Assembly: GCA_009911715.1 (NCBI GenBank)
Contig: CP047880.1
Location: 682,001-746,000, forward strand
From: Methanomassiliicoccaceae archaeon DOK
GTDB lineage: Archaea; Thermoplasmatota; Thermoplasmata; Methanomassiliicoccales; Methanomethylophilaceae
Direction of reading: 5' to 3'
Length of the DNA stretch: 64,000 bases
The translations under genes and the position numbers were made by a program. This document shows, one piece after another, positions 41,296 through 49,881 of this stretch. Numbering within the stretch: position 1 is the first letter of the stretch; the number at the start of each line of letters is the position of its first letter. The notes below the pieces were generated by a model. The model was given only the letters and a program-made list of their open reading frames with translations. It was not told the origin of the DNA and searched no databases.

Positions 41296-42120
41296 ATGAC
41301 CACTATACTGAACTGGACCTATGATGACAACAACAGGTATCATCGTTGGTTCAGAACCGCCGTCATCACGATTACGTCGTTGGTGTGCTTCGTGTTCGCA
41401 TGGTGGGATGTATCCATCCTGCTGAACTCGACAGCTATCCCTACACCGCTGGAGACCTGGCATGCCCTGGTGGACCTGGTGGTCAACGGTGATTCCATCA
41501 CCGGAGGGCGCACCGTATGGGCGTACATAGCATCCAGTCTCAGGACGTTCCTCTTGGGATTCCTGCTGGCTCTGGTAGTGGCAGTACCTCTCGGACTGAT
41601 CATCGGGTACTCCAAGACAATCAGGGAGTTCGCCAATCCGGTCATCGAGGTCATGAGGCCGATCGCACCAATCGCTTGGGCTCCGATCTTCATCCTGGCC
41701 ATCGACTACACCATCGGACCAATCCTGGTGGTGTTCATCGGTATATTCTTCCCGGTGCTCACCAACGTCGTGTTCGGAGTGCAGAAGATAGATCCGAATC
41801 TCATGGATGCGGCGAGGACGATGGGTGCGTCCTCAACACAGGTGTTCTACAAGGTAATGGTCCCGAGCGCGGTCCCATACCTGATGAACGGTGTCAAGGT
41901 CGGTCTGGGAGTCGGATGGATGTGTATCGTCGCTGCTGAGTTGTACGCGCCTCAGCTGGGCGGTATCGGATACTATCTGTCCACTATGGCCACCAACGGT
42001 CTGTGGCCCAACGCGTTCGCCGCCATCGTGGTCATTGCGATCCTGGGAATTCTGACGACCGGGCTTGCTGAGTACATACACAAGGTAATCACGAGAAGGA
42101 TGGGGATGTCGAATGTCTGA
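41296..42120 (+). CDS. ABC transporter permease, SsuC/TauC type
   Basis: A 274-residue protein with about six hydrophobic segments and the permease EAA loop MDAARTMGASSTQVFYKVMVPSA, which docks on the ATPase. The family imports sulfonates, taurine, nitrate or similar anions. The start lies 10 bases after the binding-protein stop; the end overlaps the ATPase gene by 8 bases. The three genes form one operon. No specificity marker is visible. Confidence 0.9.
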   Translation: MTTILNWTYDDNNRYHRWFRTAVITITSLVCFVFAWWDVSILLNSTAIPTPLETWHALVDLVVNGDSITGGRTVWAYIASSLRTFLLGFLLALVVAVPLGLIIGYSKTIREFANPVIEVMRPIAPIAWAPIFILAIDYTIGPILVVFIGIFFPVLTNVVFGVQKIDPNLMDAARTMGASSTQVFYKVMVPSAVPYLMNGVKVGLGVGWMCIVAAELYAPQLGGIGYYLSTMATNGLWPNAFAAIVVIAILGILTTGLAEYIHKVITRRMGMSNV

Positions 42121-42958
42121 ACTGATAGAGGAAGGAGTGATATCCGGGGACGCTGTCGAGACGGATACGTTCGTCCCCGAGTCTGATGTCAAAGAGGGCG
42201 AGGACCAGATCCACATAAGGAACCTCAGCAAGACCTATGTCACCGATGAGTCGGAGACGGTGGTCCTGGAGGATTTCTCGCTGGACATCCGCAAGGGCGA
42301 ACTGATCACCATCGTCGGACCGTCTGGATGCGGCAAGACAACAATCCTGAGGATGCTGGCCGGGCTCATCCCGCCAACATCCGGACAGATCCTCATCGGG
42401 AACCGTGAGTGCACAGCACCGGGCGCAGACCGCGGAATGGTGTTCCAGGACTTCGCTCTGTTCCCATGGAGGTCGGTCAGGAAGAACGTCGAGTTCGGCC
42501 TGGAGATCGCAGGTCTGTCCAAGGAGGAGCGTCGCGAGAGGGCGGACAAGTACCTCAAGATCGTCGGACTGGAGAAGTTTGCGGATCACAGGGTGCACGA
42601 GCTCTCCGGTGGGATGAAACAGCGTGTCGCCATCGCAAGGGCGATGGTCACGAATCCCGATGTGATTCTGATGGACGAACCGTTCGGTGCCTTGGATGCT
42701 CAGACCCGTAACATCATGCAGGCGGGTCTCCTGAGGATACTGGAGAAGACCGACCAGACGATCATCTTCATCACCCACTCGGTCGATGAGGCAGTCTATC
42801 TATCAGACAGGATCGTGGTGCTGACCAAGCGTCCTGCGAAGATCAAGGAGGTCATCCAGATCGACTGGCCGCGTCCCAGGGACCGTGCCTCCGTGGAGTT
42901 CACCGCCCTGAGGAAGAGGATCCTGGAAGAACTCGAGAAAGAGAACGTCATGGACTGA
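42113..42958 (+). CDS. ABC transporter ATPase, SsuB/TauB type
   Basis: A 281-residue ATPase. Walker [11 protein letters not shown]-loop FQDFALFPW, signature [14 protein letters not shown], Walker [13 protein letters not shown] and the switch His in [12 protein letters not shown] are complete. The N-terminal 30 residues are acidic and absent from typical relatives. It powers the permease upstream. A nitroreductase-ferredoxin gene follows on its own promoter. Confidence 0.94.
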   Translation: MSELIEEGVISGDAVETDTFVPESDVKEGEDQIHIRNLSKTYVTDESETVVLEDFSLDIRKGELITIVGPSGCGKTTILRMLAGLIPPTSGQILIGNRECTAPGADRGMVFQDFALFPWRSVRKNVEFGLEIAGLSKEERRERADKYLKIVGLEKFADHRVHELSGGMKQRVAIARAMVTNPDVILMDEPFGALDAQTRNIMQAGLLRILEKTDQTIIFITHSVDEAVYLSDRIVVLTKRPAKIKEVIQIDWPRPRDRASVEFTALRKRILEELEKENVMD

Positions 42959-43001
42959 TTCAAACCGCTTTCCTTTTACAGGCCCGTGGGGATTCACCCC
43001 C

Positions 43002-43793
43002 ATGGGCCGCCACATAAACATTGACGAACAGCTCTGCACCGGATGCGGACTCTGTCGTTCCGTGTGCATCAGGGGCGGCATCTCCATCAAAGACGGGAAG
43101 GCCCTTGAATCCGACTCGGGTGCGTGCTTCGACTGCGGCCAGTGCTTCGCTGTCTGCCCTTCAGGTGCCATAACCATGTCCAGGTTCCCGGGTTCGGTCC
43201 CGGAGAGGATGGCGGTGCATGGAATAGTCGCGGATCCGGACGGGATCATGGGTCTTCTGTCCCGCAGAAGGAGCTGCAGGCTGTTCACGGGAGAGCCTGT
43301 GTCCGACGGGGAGCTCGAACTGCTTTTCGAGGCCGCGCGCCTGTCGCCGACGGCTCAGAACGTCATGGATGTCGAGTTCGTGGTCATCGATGAAAGGCTG
43401 GACGGATTCCGCAGGATGCTGGCGGACGTACTGGAACCTCTGAGTGGGGAATATCCCCGCATAGCGCAGTATGTGGAGCACGTCAGGACGGGAGAGGGTC
43501 CCGACCCCTTCATGTGGGAGGGGAGGCAGGTGATCCTCGCGTTCTCCGGGGATCCGGCCAACGCATGCATCGCCATGTCCAGGGTGGAGATCATGGCACA
43601 GGCCATGGGACTCGGAGGGTTCTACTCCATGTGGATACGCATGGCGGACGATGCGGACCATCGGGAGCTGATGTCGTTCATAGGCTGCGTCGATCCCGGG
43701 AAGAGGCTCGGATGCGCGTTCGTCATCGGTCATCCGAGGATACGCTACAGGCGCATGGCTCCCAGGCCCGAGCCGACGGTGCACCGTCTCTGA
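43002..43793 (+). CDS. Nitroreductase with N-terminal two-[4Fe-4S] ferredoxin
   Basis: A 263-residue fusion. Residues 1-65 hold CTGCGLCRSVC and CFDCGQCFAVCP, two cluster motifs. Residues 80-263 form an FMN nitroreductase-like fold (SRRRSCRLFTGEPV, then AARLSPTAQN). Such proteins reduce flavin-linked substrates with ferredoxin-type electrons; in methanogens they are common and mostly uncharacterised. A TATA-like CCTTTTACAGG precedes the ATG. It converges on ramA. Confidence 0.9.
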   Translation: MGRHINIDEQLCTGCGLCRSVCIRGGISIKDGKALESDSGACFDCGQCFAVCPSGAITMSRFPGSVPERMAVHGIVADPDGIMGLLSRRRSCRLFTGEPVSDGELELLFEAARLSPTAQNVMDVEFVVIDERLDGFRRMLADVLEPLSGEYPRIAQYVEHVRTGEGPDPFMWEGRQVILAFSGDPANACIAMSRVEIMAQAMGLGGFYSMWIRMADDADHRELMSFIGCVDPGKRLGCAFVIGHPRIRYRRMAPRPEPTVHRL

Positions 43794-43827
43794 ATATTCT
43801 ATATTATAATAAGGGGAAATGGAAGGT

Positions 43828-43841
43828 GGGCCCGGAGGCCC
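43828..43841 (-). terminator. Terminator of the ramA operon
   Basis: GGGCC-N4-GGCCC between the convergent nitroreductase and ramA genes, followed on the minus strand by ACCTTCCATTTCCCCTTATT. Its sequence closely resembles the terminator at 53367. Confidence 0.6.
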
Positions 43842-43852
43842 CTTGATGGGTT

Positions 43853-45469
43853 TCAGAAGGTCAGCTTCAGCTGGTCGTACTTGTAGACCTTGCTGGGGCA
43901 GCTGAACTGGCACCTGTAGCAGGCGGTTCCGAGGCAGTTCTTGGTCTTGACGACGATCTCCTTGTCGTCTGTGACCGTGAGAGCGTTCTCGGGGCACTCC
44001 TTCTCGCACTTCTTGCATCCAGTGCAGCCCTCCATGTATCCGCGGAGCTCGGTTCCGATGTCGTGGAGGATGTACAGTCCCCTCTCTCCGAGGTCGGGGA
44101 TGTCACGATGGACCATGCGGTGGACGGTGGGGGTTCCCTTGGGCTTGGGCAGCTCCTGGATGCCGACCATGGCGTTGTTCTTGTTGTACATCTCCATGGG
44201 CATTCCCTCGTCGCACAGGGCGAGCTCCTGGGTGTAGATCTGCTCGAAGATCTTGTCGCCGGCGAACATGATGTGGTTGGCCCTGATTCCGTTGGCGATG
44301 CTCTGCAGCTCGTCGAGGAGCTCGGGGTTCCTCAGGATGTCGGTGGCCATGGCCAGAGAGGTGTTGCCGTACTGGTAGATCGTGTTGCAGCTCGGGGGCA
44401 GGAGTCCTACGTCCCTGGCCTTTACGGCGTCGACGTATGTTCCGGAGGCTCCGGCCATGTACATGATGTCGAGCTCGTCGAACTTGATTCCGGCGTGCTC
44501 GAGCAGGGTGAAGTGTCCTGCGCGCATCGCACCGATGGCCTTCAGGGCCTCGGAGATGTCGTGGGAGTCGATGTAGACCCCGTCCTGGAAGTGCATCTTC
44601 CCGTCGGAGGTGGTCAGCTTCCCCTTCCTCCAGAGGTGCTCGTCGAGGGCGACGGCGACCGCGGCGATGACACCGGTCCCGGTGATTCCCTTGGCCTTCC
44701 CGTGCATGGGCCCGTTCTCCTCGATCATCTCGAGTCCGAAGTCGATCTTGTCCCCGTCCTTGGGGAGGATGTCCTCGTCGAGGATCTTGGTGATCCAGCG
44801 GAAGTCGTACTCCAGGTCGGAGATGGCTCCGGGTCCCGCGAGCATTCCGCATTTGATCGACTGTCCCTCCATGGCGGGTCCGGCGGCGGCGGATCCGGTG
44901 AAGATGTCGTCTCCTACCTTGAGCGCCATCTCGGCATTGGTTCCGTAGTCGGTGACGAGGCAGTTCTCCTTCTGGTCGAGGAACCCGCTCTTGTACATCA
45001 TGGCAAGAGCATCCGCACCGATCTCGTGCCTGATCGCGGGGGGAACCAGAAGCTCGCATCCGTCCTTGACGTTGAGTCCGACGTCGACGGCGGAGAACGA
45101 TCCTGCGTCCCTCTTCTGCTCCTTGATCCCGCGTGCCTTGTGCGCGTTCTCTCCTGCGAACGCGAGGTCGTCGACGGGTATGCCCTGGAACAGCGAGAGC
45201 TGGATCGGGTTTCCGCAAATGCTCACCCTCTCGACCTGGTTGAGGTCGACGCCGAGGGTGGCGATAAGTTTGTTCACAGTGTCGATCAGAATCTTGTGGG
45301 CCATTTCGGTTCCGACATTGATGCAGAACGTCAGATGGTCCATGATGTTGGCACCCGGGAGCGGGTGGCACTCGGTGACGGAAGTCGAGATGATCTTGCC
45401 GGTCTCGAGCTCGATCGCATGCCCCCTGGTACCGCTGGTTCCGATGTCCAGAGATATTCCATAGCTCAT
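43853..45469 (-). CDS. ramA: Corrinoid reductive activator, RamA type
   Basis: A 538-residue iron-sulfur ATPase that reduces oxidised Co(II) corrinoid in methyltransferase partner proteins back to Co(I). N-terminal ASKHA-type part starts GISLDIGTSGTRGHAIEL; the central DYGTNAEMAL and GAAGAAPAME-like region match the family; the C-terminus carries two cluster motifs (CTGCKKCEKEC and CLGTACYRCQFSC). The start overlaps the His-rich gene's stop (ATGA). It lies back to back with mtaCB, so MtaC is its likely target. Confidence 0.93.
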   Translation of the reverse strand: MSYGISLDIGTSGTRGHAIELETGKIISTSVTECHPLPGANIMDHLTFCINVGTEMAHKILIDTVNKLIATLGVDLNQVERVSICGNPIQLSLFQGIPVDDLAFAGENAHKARGIKEQKRDAGSFSAVDVGLNVKDGCELLVPPAIRHEIGADALAMMYKSGFLDQKENCLVTDYGTNAEMALKVGDDIFTGSAAAGPAMEGQSIKCGMLAGPGAISDLEYDFRWITKILDEDILPKDGDKIDFGLEMIEENGPMHGKAKGITGTGVIAAVAVALDEHLWRKGKLTTSDGKMHFQDGVYIDSHDISEALKAIGAMRAGHFTLLEHAGIKFDELDIMYMAGASGTYVDAVKARDVGLLPPSCNTIYQYGNTSLAMATDILRNPELLDELQSIANGIRANHIMFAGDKIFEQIYTQELALCDEGMPMEMYNKNNAMVGIQELPKPKGTPTVHRMVHRDIPDLGERGLYILHDIGTELRGYMEGCTGCKKCEKECPENALTVTDDKEIVVKTKNCLGTACYRCQFSCPSKVYKYDQLKLTF

Positions 45470-46128
45470 TCCTTTCTCCTCCTTAGCCTGTCGAGGAAGG
45501 ATTTCTTCTCCTTCGGCTCGGCGGCTTCCTTTGCCTTTTTGGCTTCGCACTCCGGGCAGTGGCATTCGCCGTGCTCGTGGTGGTGGCCCTCATCGTGATG
45601 GTGATCATGGTCATGGTCGTGGCAGTGGCACTCCTCGCCGTCTTGGTGATGGTGGTGCTCATGGTCGTGATCATGGTCATGGTGGTGATCGTGGTCGTGG
45701 CAGTGGCACTCGACGTGCTCCTCCAGCTCGTAGTCCAGGCCGGTGTCGTCGATGGCGTGGAACATCTGGTGCCTGAGCTCGTGCTCGTCGACGTCCAGGA
45801 CCGCGCACATGAATGTGAAGCTGACCTTCTCCTGGGGGTCCAAGGTCCCGTGGTGCTCGACGCCGTTCTCCACGTCGGTGAGGTTCAGGGTGATCCCGCT
45901 ACCGTCCTCCTTGACGATCGCGGCCTTGATGTGTCCCAGGAGGCAGCCGGATTCGGCTGTGACCCACTGTCCGACCTGCATCAGCGCCTTGGCGAACCTT
46001 GCCTCGGCGTCGGCGTTGAAGCCTGTGATGGTTCCGCTAAGTCCGACCGCGCATCCCCCGGCCTGCTCGATGGAGGTCGGCTCATGGTCGTGATCGTGGT
46101 CATGGTGGTGTTCGTGCTCTCCGCTCAT
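45466..46128 (-). CDS. Histidine-rich metal-binding protein
   Basis: A 220-residue protein with His/Asp runs at both ends: HEHHHDHDHDHE at residues 5-16 and a long His-Asp-Glu region with CHCH and CHCPEC motifs from residue 140 on. The middle (residues 20-135) is a folded domain with CAVGLSGTITGFNADAEARF and SFTFMCAVLDVDEHEL, not recognised. Metal storage or delivery (Zn for MtaB, Co or Ni) is inferred from composition and from its place between a CobW-like GTPase and RamA, overlapping both by 4 bases. It is cytoplasmic. Confidence 0.8.
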   Translation of the reverse strand: MSGEHEHHHDHDHDHEPTSIEQAGGCAVGLSGTITGFNADAEARFAKALMQVGQWVTAESGCLLGHIKAAIVKEDGSGITLNLTDVENGVEHHGTLDPQEKVSFTFMCAVLDVDEHELRHQMFHAIDDTGLDYELEEHVECHCHDHDHHHDHDHDHEHHHHQDGEECHCHDHDHDHHHDEGHHHEHGECHCPECEAKKAKEAAEPKEKKSFLDRLRRRKE

Positions 46129-46712
46129 CTCATCATCTCGTACAGCTTGTCGATGTTCTCATCGGTCTTGGCGGAGATCGCCATGACGGGCTTGTCGGGG
46201 TACTGCGACTTCAGCCAGCCGGAGACCTCCTCGATCTGTCCGGGCTTGGCCAGGTCCATCTTGTTGATCAGGATGAAGTCGGCCTTGGACATCTGCATCT
46301 TGAAGAACTGCTCCTTCTTCTTGATCAGGTCCTCGAACCTCTGGACGTCGGCGACGCCGATGATGAAGGTTCCGTCGTCGTCGATCATGGAGACGCGGAC
46401 GAGATCCTTGACCTTGTGGGGGAGGGCGAGTCCGGTGGGCTCGATGATGATTATGTCGGGGTCGATGTCCTTCTTGATGTTCTTGAGAGCGGACTGCAGA
46501 GTGCCGGACAGGGAGCAGCAGATGCATCCGTCGGGGAGCTCGACCGCGTCGTAGTCCTCCGCCTTCAGTGTGGCCCCGTCGACTCCGACGGAACCGGATT
46601 CGTTTACGACAAGCGCGGTCTTGAGTCCGCGCTTGGTGTACATGGAGGCTAGTTTCATGAGAAGGGTGGTCTTCCCGCTTCCGAGGAATCCTCCCATGAT
46701 GTAAACATACAT
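46125..46712 (-). CDS. CobW/COG0523-type metallochaperone GTPase, short form
   Basis: A 195-residue G3E GTPase. P-loop GGFLGSGKTTLL, metal motif CICCS (the C-x-C-C of COG0523), switch-like IIIEPTGLALP, and NKMD for guanine specificity. The usual C-terminal CobW domain (about 120 residues) is absent, so it is a truncated or minimal form. These proteins load Zn, Co or Ni into client enzymes. It leads the operon with the His-rich protein and RamA, so it may supply metal for the methanol system. A TATA-like AATATTATAATAG lies about 30 bases upstream. Confidence 0.87.
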   Translation of the reverse strand: MYVYIMGGFLGSGKTTLLMKLASMYTKRGLKTALVVNESGSVGVDGATLKAEDYDAVELPDGCICCSLSGTLQSALKNIKKDIDPDIIIIEPTGLALPHKVKDLVRVSMIDDDGTFIIGVADVQRFEDLIKKKEQFFKMQMSKADFILINKMDLAKPGQIEEVSGWLKSQYPDKPVMAISAKTDENIDKLYEMMR

Positions 46713-46752
46713 GGTTGTGCCTATAATTCCCCCTATTATAATATTGTTCCAA

Positions 46753-46781
46753 CTAACAAGAATGAAGTCGTAGATTGTTAG
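46753..46781. promoter_or_regulatory. Inverted repeat before the CobW-like operon
   Basis: CTAACAA and TTGTTAG, 7-base arms, 15 bases apart, upstream of the TATA-like box of the CobW-like operon. It is a possible operator. Confidence 0.4.
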
Positions 46782-46900
46782 GATTGACAGTGGAAAAAGA
46801 TGCTCGGATATTTCATTCCCTCAACTCATAGTATATATAGATTATACATACATGCCTAATAATGTTGAGTGAGCCAGCATTTTGGAGACCTCCATATTCA

Positions 46901-46919
46901 TGGATGTATGATTCATCCA
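46901..46919. promoter_or_regulatory. mta operator candidate, copy 1
   Basis: TGGATG-TATGATT-CATCCA. The same arms and nearly the same spacer (TATGAAA) occur before mtaC2 at 49788-49806. This copy lies about 330 bases upstream of mtaC1. Confidence 0.55.
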
Positions 46920-47250
46920 ACATATGGATACTCCCGACGATTGGTGCATCCAACTGTGAGCAGGTTCAATTTTAACCTGTTATAGTTAAGAATCAAATGA
47001 ATTTCCTAATTAGGATAACAATCAATTTCTTTATAAACAAACCCCGGTTATTTATATATCCAGTATTTAAAGCAGATTGTAGAAATGATGAGCTTAACAC
47101 TATTTGTTGAAACAACATTATTTATAGATTTTTACTTCATTTAAATACTATGGTCAAATCATCCATCCGCAAAATCGGTTAAATAAGGTCCCGTTCCATC
47201 TCATCACTACAGGTTTCGGGCAACCGAGGCCTGGAAAAGGAGGAAAATAG

Positions 47251-48030
47251 ATGATAGACTACAAAGGAGTAGACTTCTCCAAGATCCTCAAACGCTACGA
47301 CGTTGAGGCTCAGAACGAGACAACCCCCGAGGCCGTCGCTAAGAAGATGCTGCCTGCGGACCCCGTCCTGAAGAATGTCGCCGAGTGCGTCCTGTACATG
47401 AAGTTCAAGGACGTCGGACCGGCCACCTCCGAGGCTCTGAAGACCCACAAGCCTCTGGACATTATCAACAACGGACTGGTTGTCGGAATGGAGTGCGTTG
47501 CTAAGCTGTACGCTGAGCACATCTACTACCTGCCCGAGATCATGATGGCTGCCAAGACCATGGAGATTGGAATCGCCATCGCCGAGAAGCAGATCCCCGG
47601 CGGAAGGGAGGCCAAAGCCACCGTCGTCATGCACGCTGCCGAGGGAGACCCCCACGACATCGGAAAGAACATCGCCGCTGTCATGATGAGGTCCGCCGGA
47701 TACGATGTCATCGACATGGGTAAGGACGTCGCCGTCACCGACGCCGTCGCTAAATGCGTCGAGGTCAAGCCCCTGTTCATCTCCGGTACCGCTCTGATGA
47801 CCACCACCATGACCGCGTTCCCCAGGGTCGCCCAGGGACTCATCGACGCCGGCCTCAACATCCCCATGATGGGATGCGGTGGAGCCGTCAACAGGGACTA
47901 CGCCAACTCCTATGACCTCGGAATCTACTCCGAGAAGGCACCCCAGACCCCCCTGATCGCCGACAAGATCCTTGCCGGATACGACTGGAAGAGAGTAAGG
48001 GACGAGTGGGACGACATCGTTGGAGCGTGA
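47251..48030 (+). CDS. mtaC: Methanol corrinoid protein MtaC, copy 1
   Basis: A 259-residue corrinoid carrier. N-terminal helical bundle (residues 1-125) and a Rossmann-like B12 domain with GDPHDIGKN (the DxHxxG cobalt-ligand motif) near residue 133, SGTALMTTTM and GCGGAVN. It accepts the methyl group of methanol from MtaB and passes it on toward coenzyme M. Codon use is strongly biased, as in a highly expressed gene. The ATG follows AAGGAGG. Its 3' part shares long identical DNA with mtaC2. mtaB follows 5 bases later. Confidence 0.95.
   Translation: MIDYKGVDFSKILKRYDVEAQNETTPEAVAKKMLPADPVLKNVAECVLYMKFKDVGPATSEALKTHKPLDIINNGLVVGMECVAKLYAEHIYYLPEIMMAAKTMEIGIAIAEKQIPGGREAKATVVMHAAEGDPHDIGKNIAAVMMRSAGYDVIDMGKDVAVTDAVAKCVEVKPLFISGTALMTTTMTAFPRVAQGLIDAGLNIPMMGCGGAVNRDYANSYDLGIYSEKAPQTPLIADKILAGYDWKRVRDEWDDIVGA
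47524..47720 (+). repeat. Block identical to mtaC2 (197 bp), copy A
   Basis: All 197 bases match 50155-50351, including third codon positions, while flanking parts of the two genes differ widely. A second block (47739-47912) is also identical to 50370-50543. This mosaic is the mark of gene conversion between the tandem operons. Confidence 0.8.
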
Positions 48031-48035
48031 TTACA

Positions 48036-49436
48036 ATGGCAGCAACAAGATACACAAAAATGGCATACAGCAGTGCAGACGAGATGGTCTTCGGAACCGC
48101 TAAACAGCCCGTTTCCTACGGATTCGGAATCAAGGTCGGAGCCGGAAGGGTCATCCCTGAGCTGAACTACGGACCCAGGCCCGGAAAAGAGAAGGACCCC
48201 GAGACCCTGAGGAAAGAGTACGTCGACTACATCTCCAAGGACGCTTTCAACAGGGCCGTCACCATCGGACTTCCCGACCTCCAGCTCGAGACCGAGTGGG
48301 TTTCCCAGATGGGTAACCCCAAGATGGCTACCCCCGTCGTCGAGGGACAGAAGGCCATCTGCGAGAAGTACCACGAGGAGTACGGAATCAACTGCGCCGT
48401 GAGGCAGACCATCCCTGACCAGCGTGAGGCTGAGGAGGGATACAGGCCCGGCATGGGTGGCAAACACGCCTACCCCGAGGCACTCTTCCAGTGCGCCGAG
48501 ATCGCCTGTGAGAACGGAGCCGATGTCCTGTCCTGTGAGACCCTCGGCGGAAAAGAGCTCGCCGACTACGCCGTCACCAACGGAGACATCACCGCCTTCC
48601 TGTTCGGAGTCGGATACCTCGGATCCATCGACATGGAGTACGTCTGGTCCCAGTTCGTCGACATCGCCAAGAAGAACAAGGTCGTCGCTGGAGGAGACAC
48701 GAACTGCTCCGGAGCCAACACCTCTATGTTCATGGCTGGAGGATACCTCGACAACGATGTCCAGAGGACCTTCTCCGCCGTCACCAGGGCTATCTCCGCT
48801 GCCAGGACTCTCGTTGCCTGGGAGTGCGGCGCCGCCGGACCCGACAAGGACTGCGGATACGAGGGACCCATCGTGAAGGCCATCGCCGGAAAGCCCACCG
48901 CCCAGGAGGGTAAGAACTGCCAGTGCGCCCACTGCGACCTTCAGGGTAACCTGATCGCCCAGTGCTGCGACCTGTGGTCCAACGAGTCCGTCGAGTACCA
49001 CCCCGAGTTCGGAGGATCCTCCGTCCAGTGCTGGCTCGGATCCCTCGGATACGAGGTTGCTCTGATGAACACCGCCATCCAGACCGGCCAGGAGAAGACC
49101 CTCAGGGACCTCTACATGATCACCGACAGGGCCCGTGGACCCGAGGGATACATCCTCGCCTACGACAACGCCTACAAGATCGGACAGGCCATCGCTGAGA
49201 ACGGTGACAACATCTACCTCAGGGCCAAGGCTGCCGGACTCACCGCTGCCAAGATCATCAAGGGCGGCTACGAGGGCAAGGAGATCCAGCTGACCAACAA
49301 GCAGCTGGAGGTTCTCGAGGCCATCATCAAGGACCTCGAGGCTCTCCCCGACAGCGAGGACAAGTTCTTCGAGTACTGCGACAAGAAGTACTCCGAGCTC
49401 GTGCCTCTGTACAACAAGAAGAACTACGGCCTCTGA
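48036..49436 (+). CDS. mtaB: Methanol:corrinoid methyltransferase MtaB, copy 1
   Basis: A 466-residue zinc enzyme that cleaves the C-O bond of methanol and methylates MtaC. It begins MAATRYTKMAYSSADEMVFG, the family N-terminus, and includes GGDTNCSGANTSMFMAGG with a likely Zn-ligand Cys and QCAHCDLQGNLIAQCCDLW. It is full length with no in-frame TAG, as expected for the methanol (not methylamine) enzyme. The ATG is 5 bases past the mtaC stop. A strong terminator follows. Confidence 0.96.
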   Translation: MAATRYTKMAYSSADEMVFGTAKQPVSYGFGIKVGAGRVIPELNYGPRPGKEKDPETLRKEYVDYISKDAFNRAVTIGLPDLQLETEWVSQMGNPKMATPVVEGQKAICEKYHEEYGINCAVRQTIPDQREAEEGYRPGMGGKHAYPEALFQCAEIACENGADVLSCETLGGKELADYAVTNGDITAFLFGVGYLGSIDMEYVWSQFVDIAKKNKVVAGGDTNCSGANTSMFMAGGYLDNDVQRTFSAVTRAISAARTLVAWECGAAGPDKDCGYEGPIVKAIAGKPTAQEGKNCQCAHCDLQGNLIAQCCDLWSNESVEYHPEFGGSSVQCWLGSLGYEVALMNTAIQTGQEKTLRDLYMITDRARGPEGYILAYDNAYKIGQAIAENGDNIYLRAKAAGLTAAKIIKGGYEGKEIQLTNKQLEVLEAIIKDLEALPDSEDKFFEYCDKKYSELVPLYNKKNYGL

Positions 49437-49464
49437 GCTGAGTGAATCTTAACTAAACCCCTTA

Positions 49465-49504
49465 GGCGGGCTTCCGCCCGCCATCTTATTTTATTCTTTT
49501 CCTT
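49465..49504 (+). terminator. Terminator of mtaCB operon 1
   Basis: GGCGGGC-TTCC-GCCCGCC followed by ATCTTATTTTATTCTTTTCC, about 28 bases after the mtaB stop. Confidence 0.8.
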
Positions 49505-49881
49505 TGGATTCGTCTGCAACATCTGTCGAATCAAGGCAGATTTGAGTTGGATTCATTATCCATCATTGTTTTTCCATCAATTCCGGCTCACACTCAAAAC
49601 CATGCATCTGCGTTTTATAGAATCTCCGAAATCGGCGGCGATCCGCGTTTCAGTATTTGAATCAAGGTTGGATGATATTGGATGAATCTTTAGACCGTTA
49701 ACAGCAAACTTTAAATAACGATGGTTACGAATATGGAGTTGGATGTATTAATTACAGTTTATTTAAATACAAAATCCTAAAAATGTATGGATGTATGAAA
49801 CATCCATGAAATGCACTAAATACGACATTAGCTTTTAGTCGAATCGCAAGGGGTCGAAAGGCCCTTTGCAGAGGAGATAGA
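49505..49881. promoter_or_regulatory. Promoter region of mtaCB operon 2
   Basis: 377 bases with no gene. AT-rich; repeated TTGGATGA/TGGATGTA words are scattered from 49670 to 49790. A TATA-like ACTAAATACG at about 49814 predicts a start near 49842, giving a leader of about 40 bases; GAGGAGAT precedes the ATG. It carries the same TGGATG-N7-CATCCA repeat as the first operon, here only about 75-95 bases upstream of mtaC. Confidence 0.6.
49788..49806. promoter_or_regulatory. mta operator candidate, copy 2
   Basis: TGGATG-TATGAAA-CATCCA, just upstream of the likely TATA box of mtaC2 and close in sequence to 46901-46919. Confidence 0.6.

Larger units (their letters stand above)
46713..47250. promoter_or_regulatory. 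Divergent regulatory region before mtaC1
   Basis: 538 bases without a gene, very AT-rich from 46800 on. It holds the promoter of the CobW-like operon on the left (with the repeat at 46753-46781) and several TATA-like boxes on the right; the one nearest mtaC is GGTTAAATAAGG at about 47176, implying a 5' leader of roughly 50 bases. AAGGAGG precedes the mtaC ATG. A TTAACCTGTTATAGTTAA repeat lies near 46972-46988. The length fits complex control by methanol availability. Confidence 0.6.

Noticed and set aside
45500-45740. GTG/ATG-rich low-complexity run as a nucleotide repeat array
   Set aside because: It encodes the His/Asp-rich part of a protein in an overlapping operon; the repetition follows from the amino acid sequence.
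46713-47250. Cobalamin riboswitch before mtaC
   Set aside because: I looked for a conserved B12-box-like element and a multi-stem leader and saw neither; the region is AT-rich promoter DNA.
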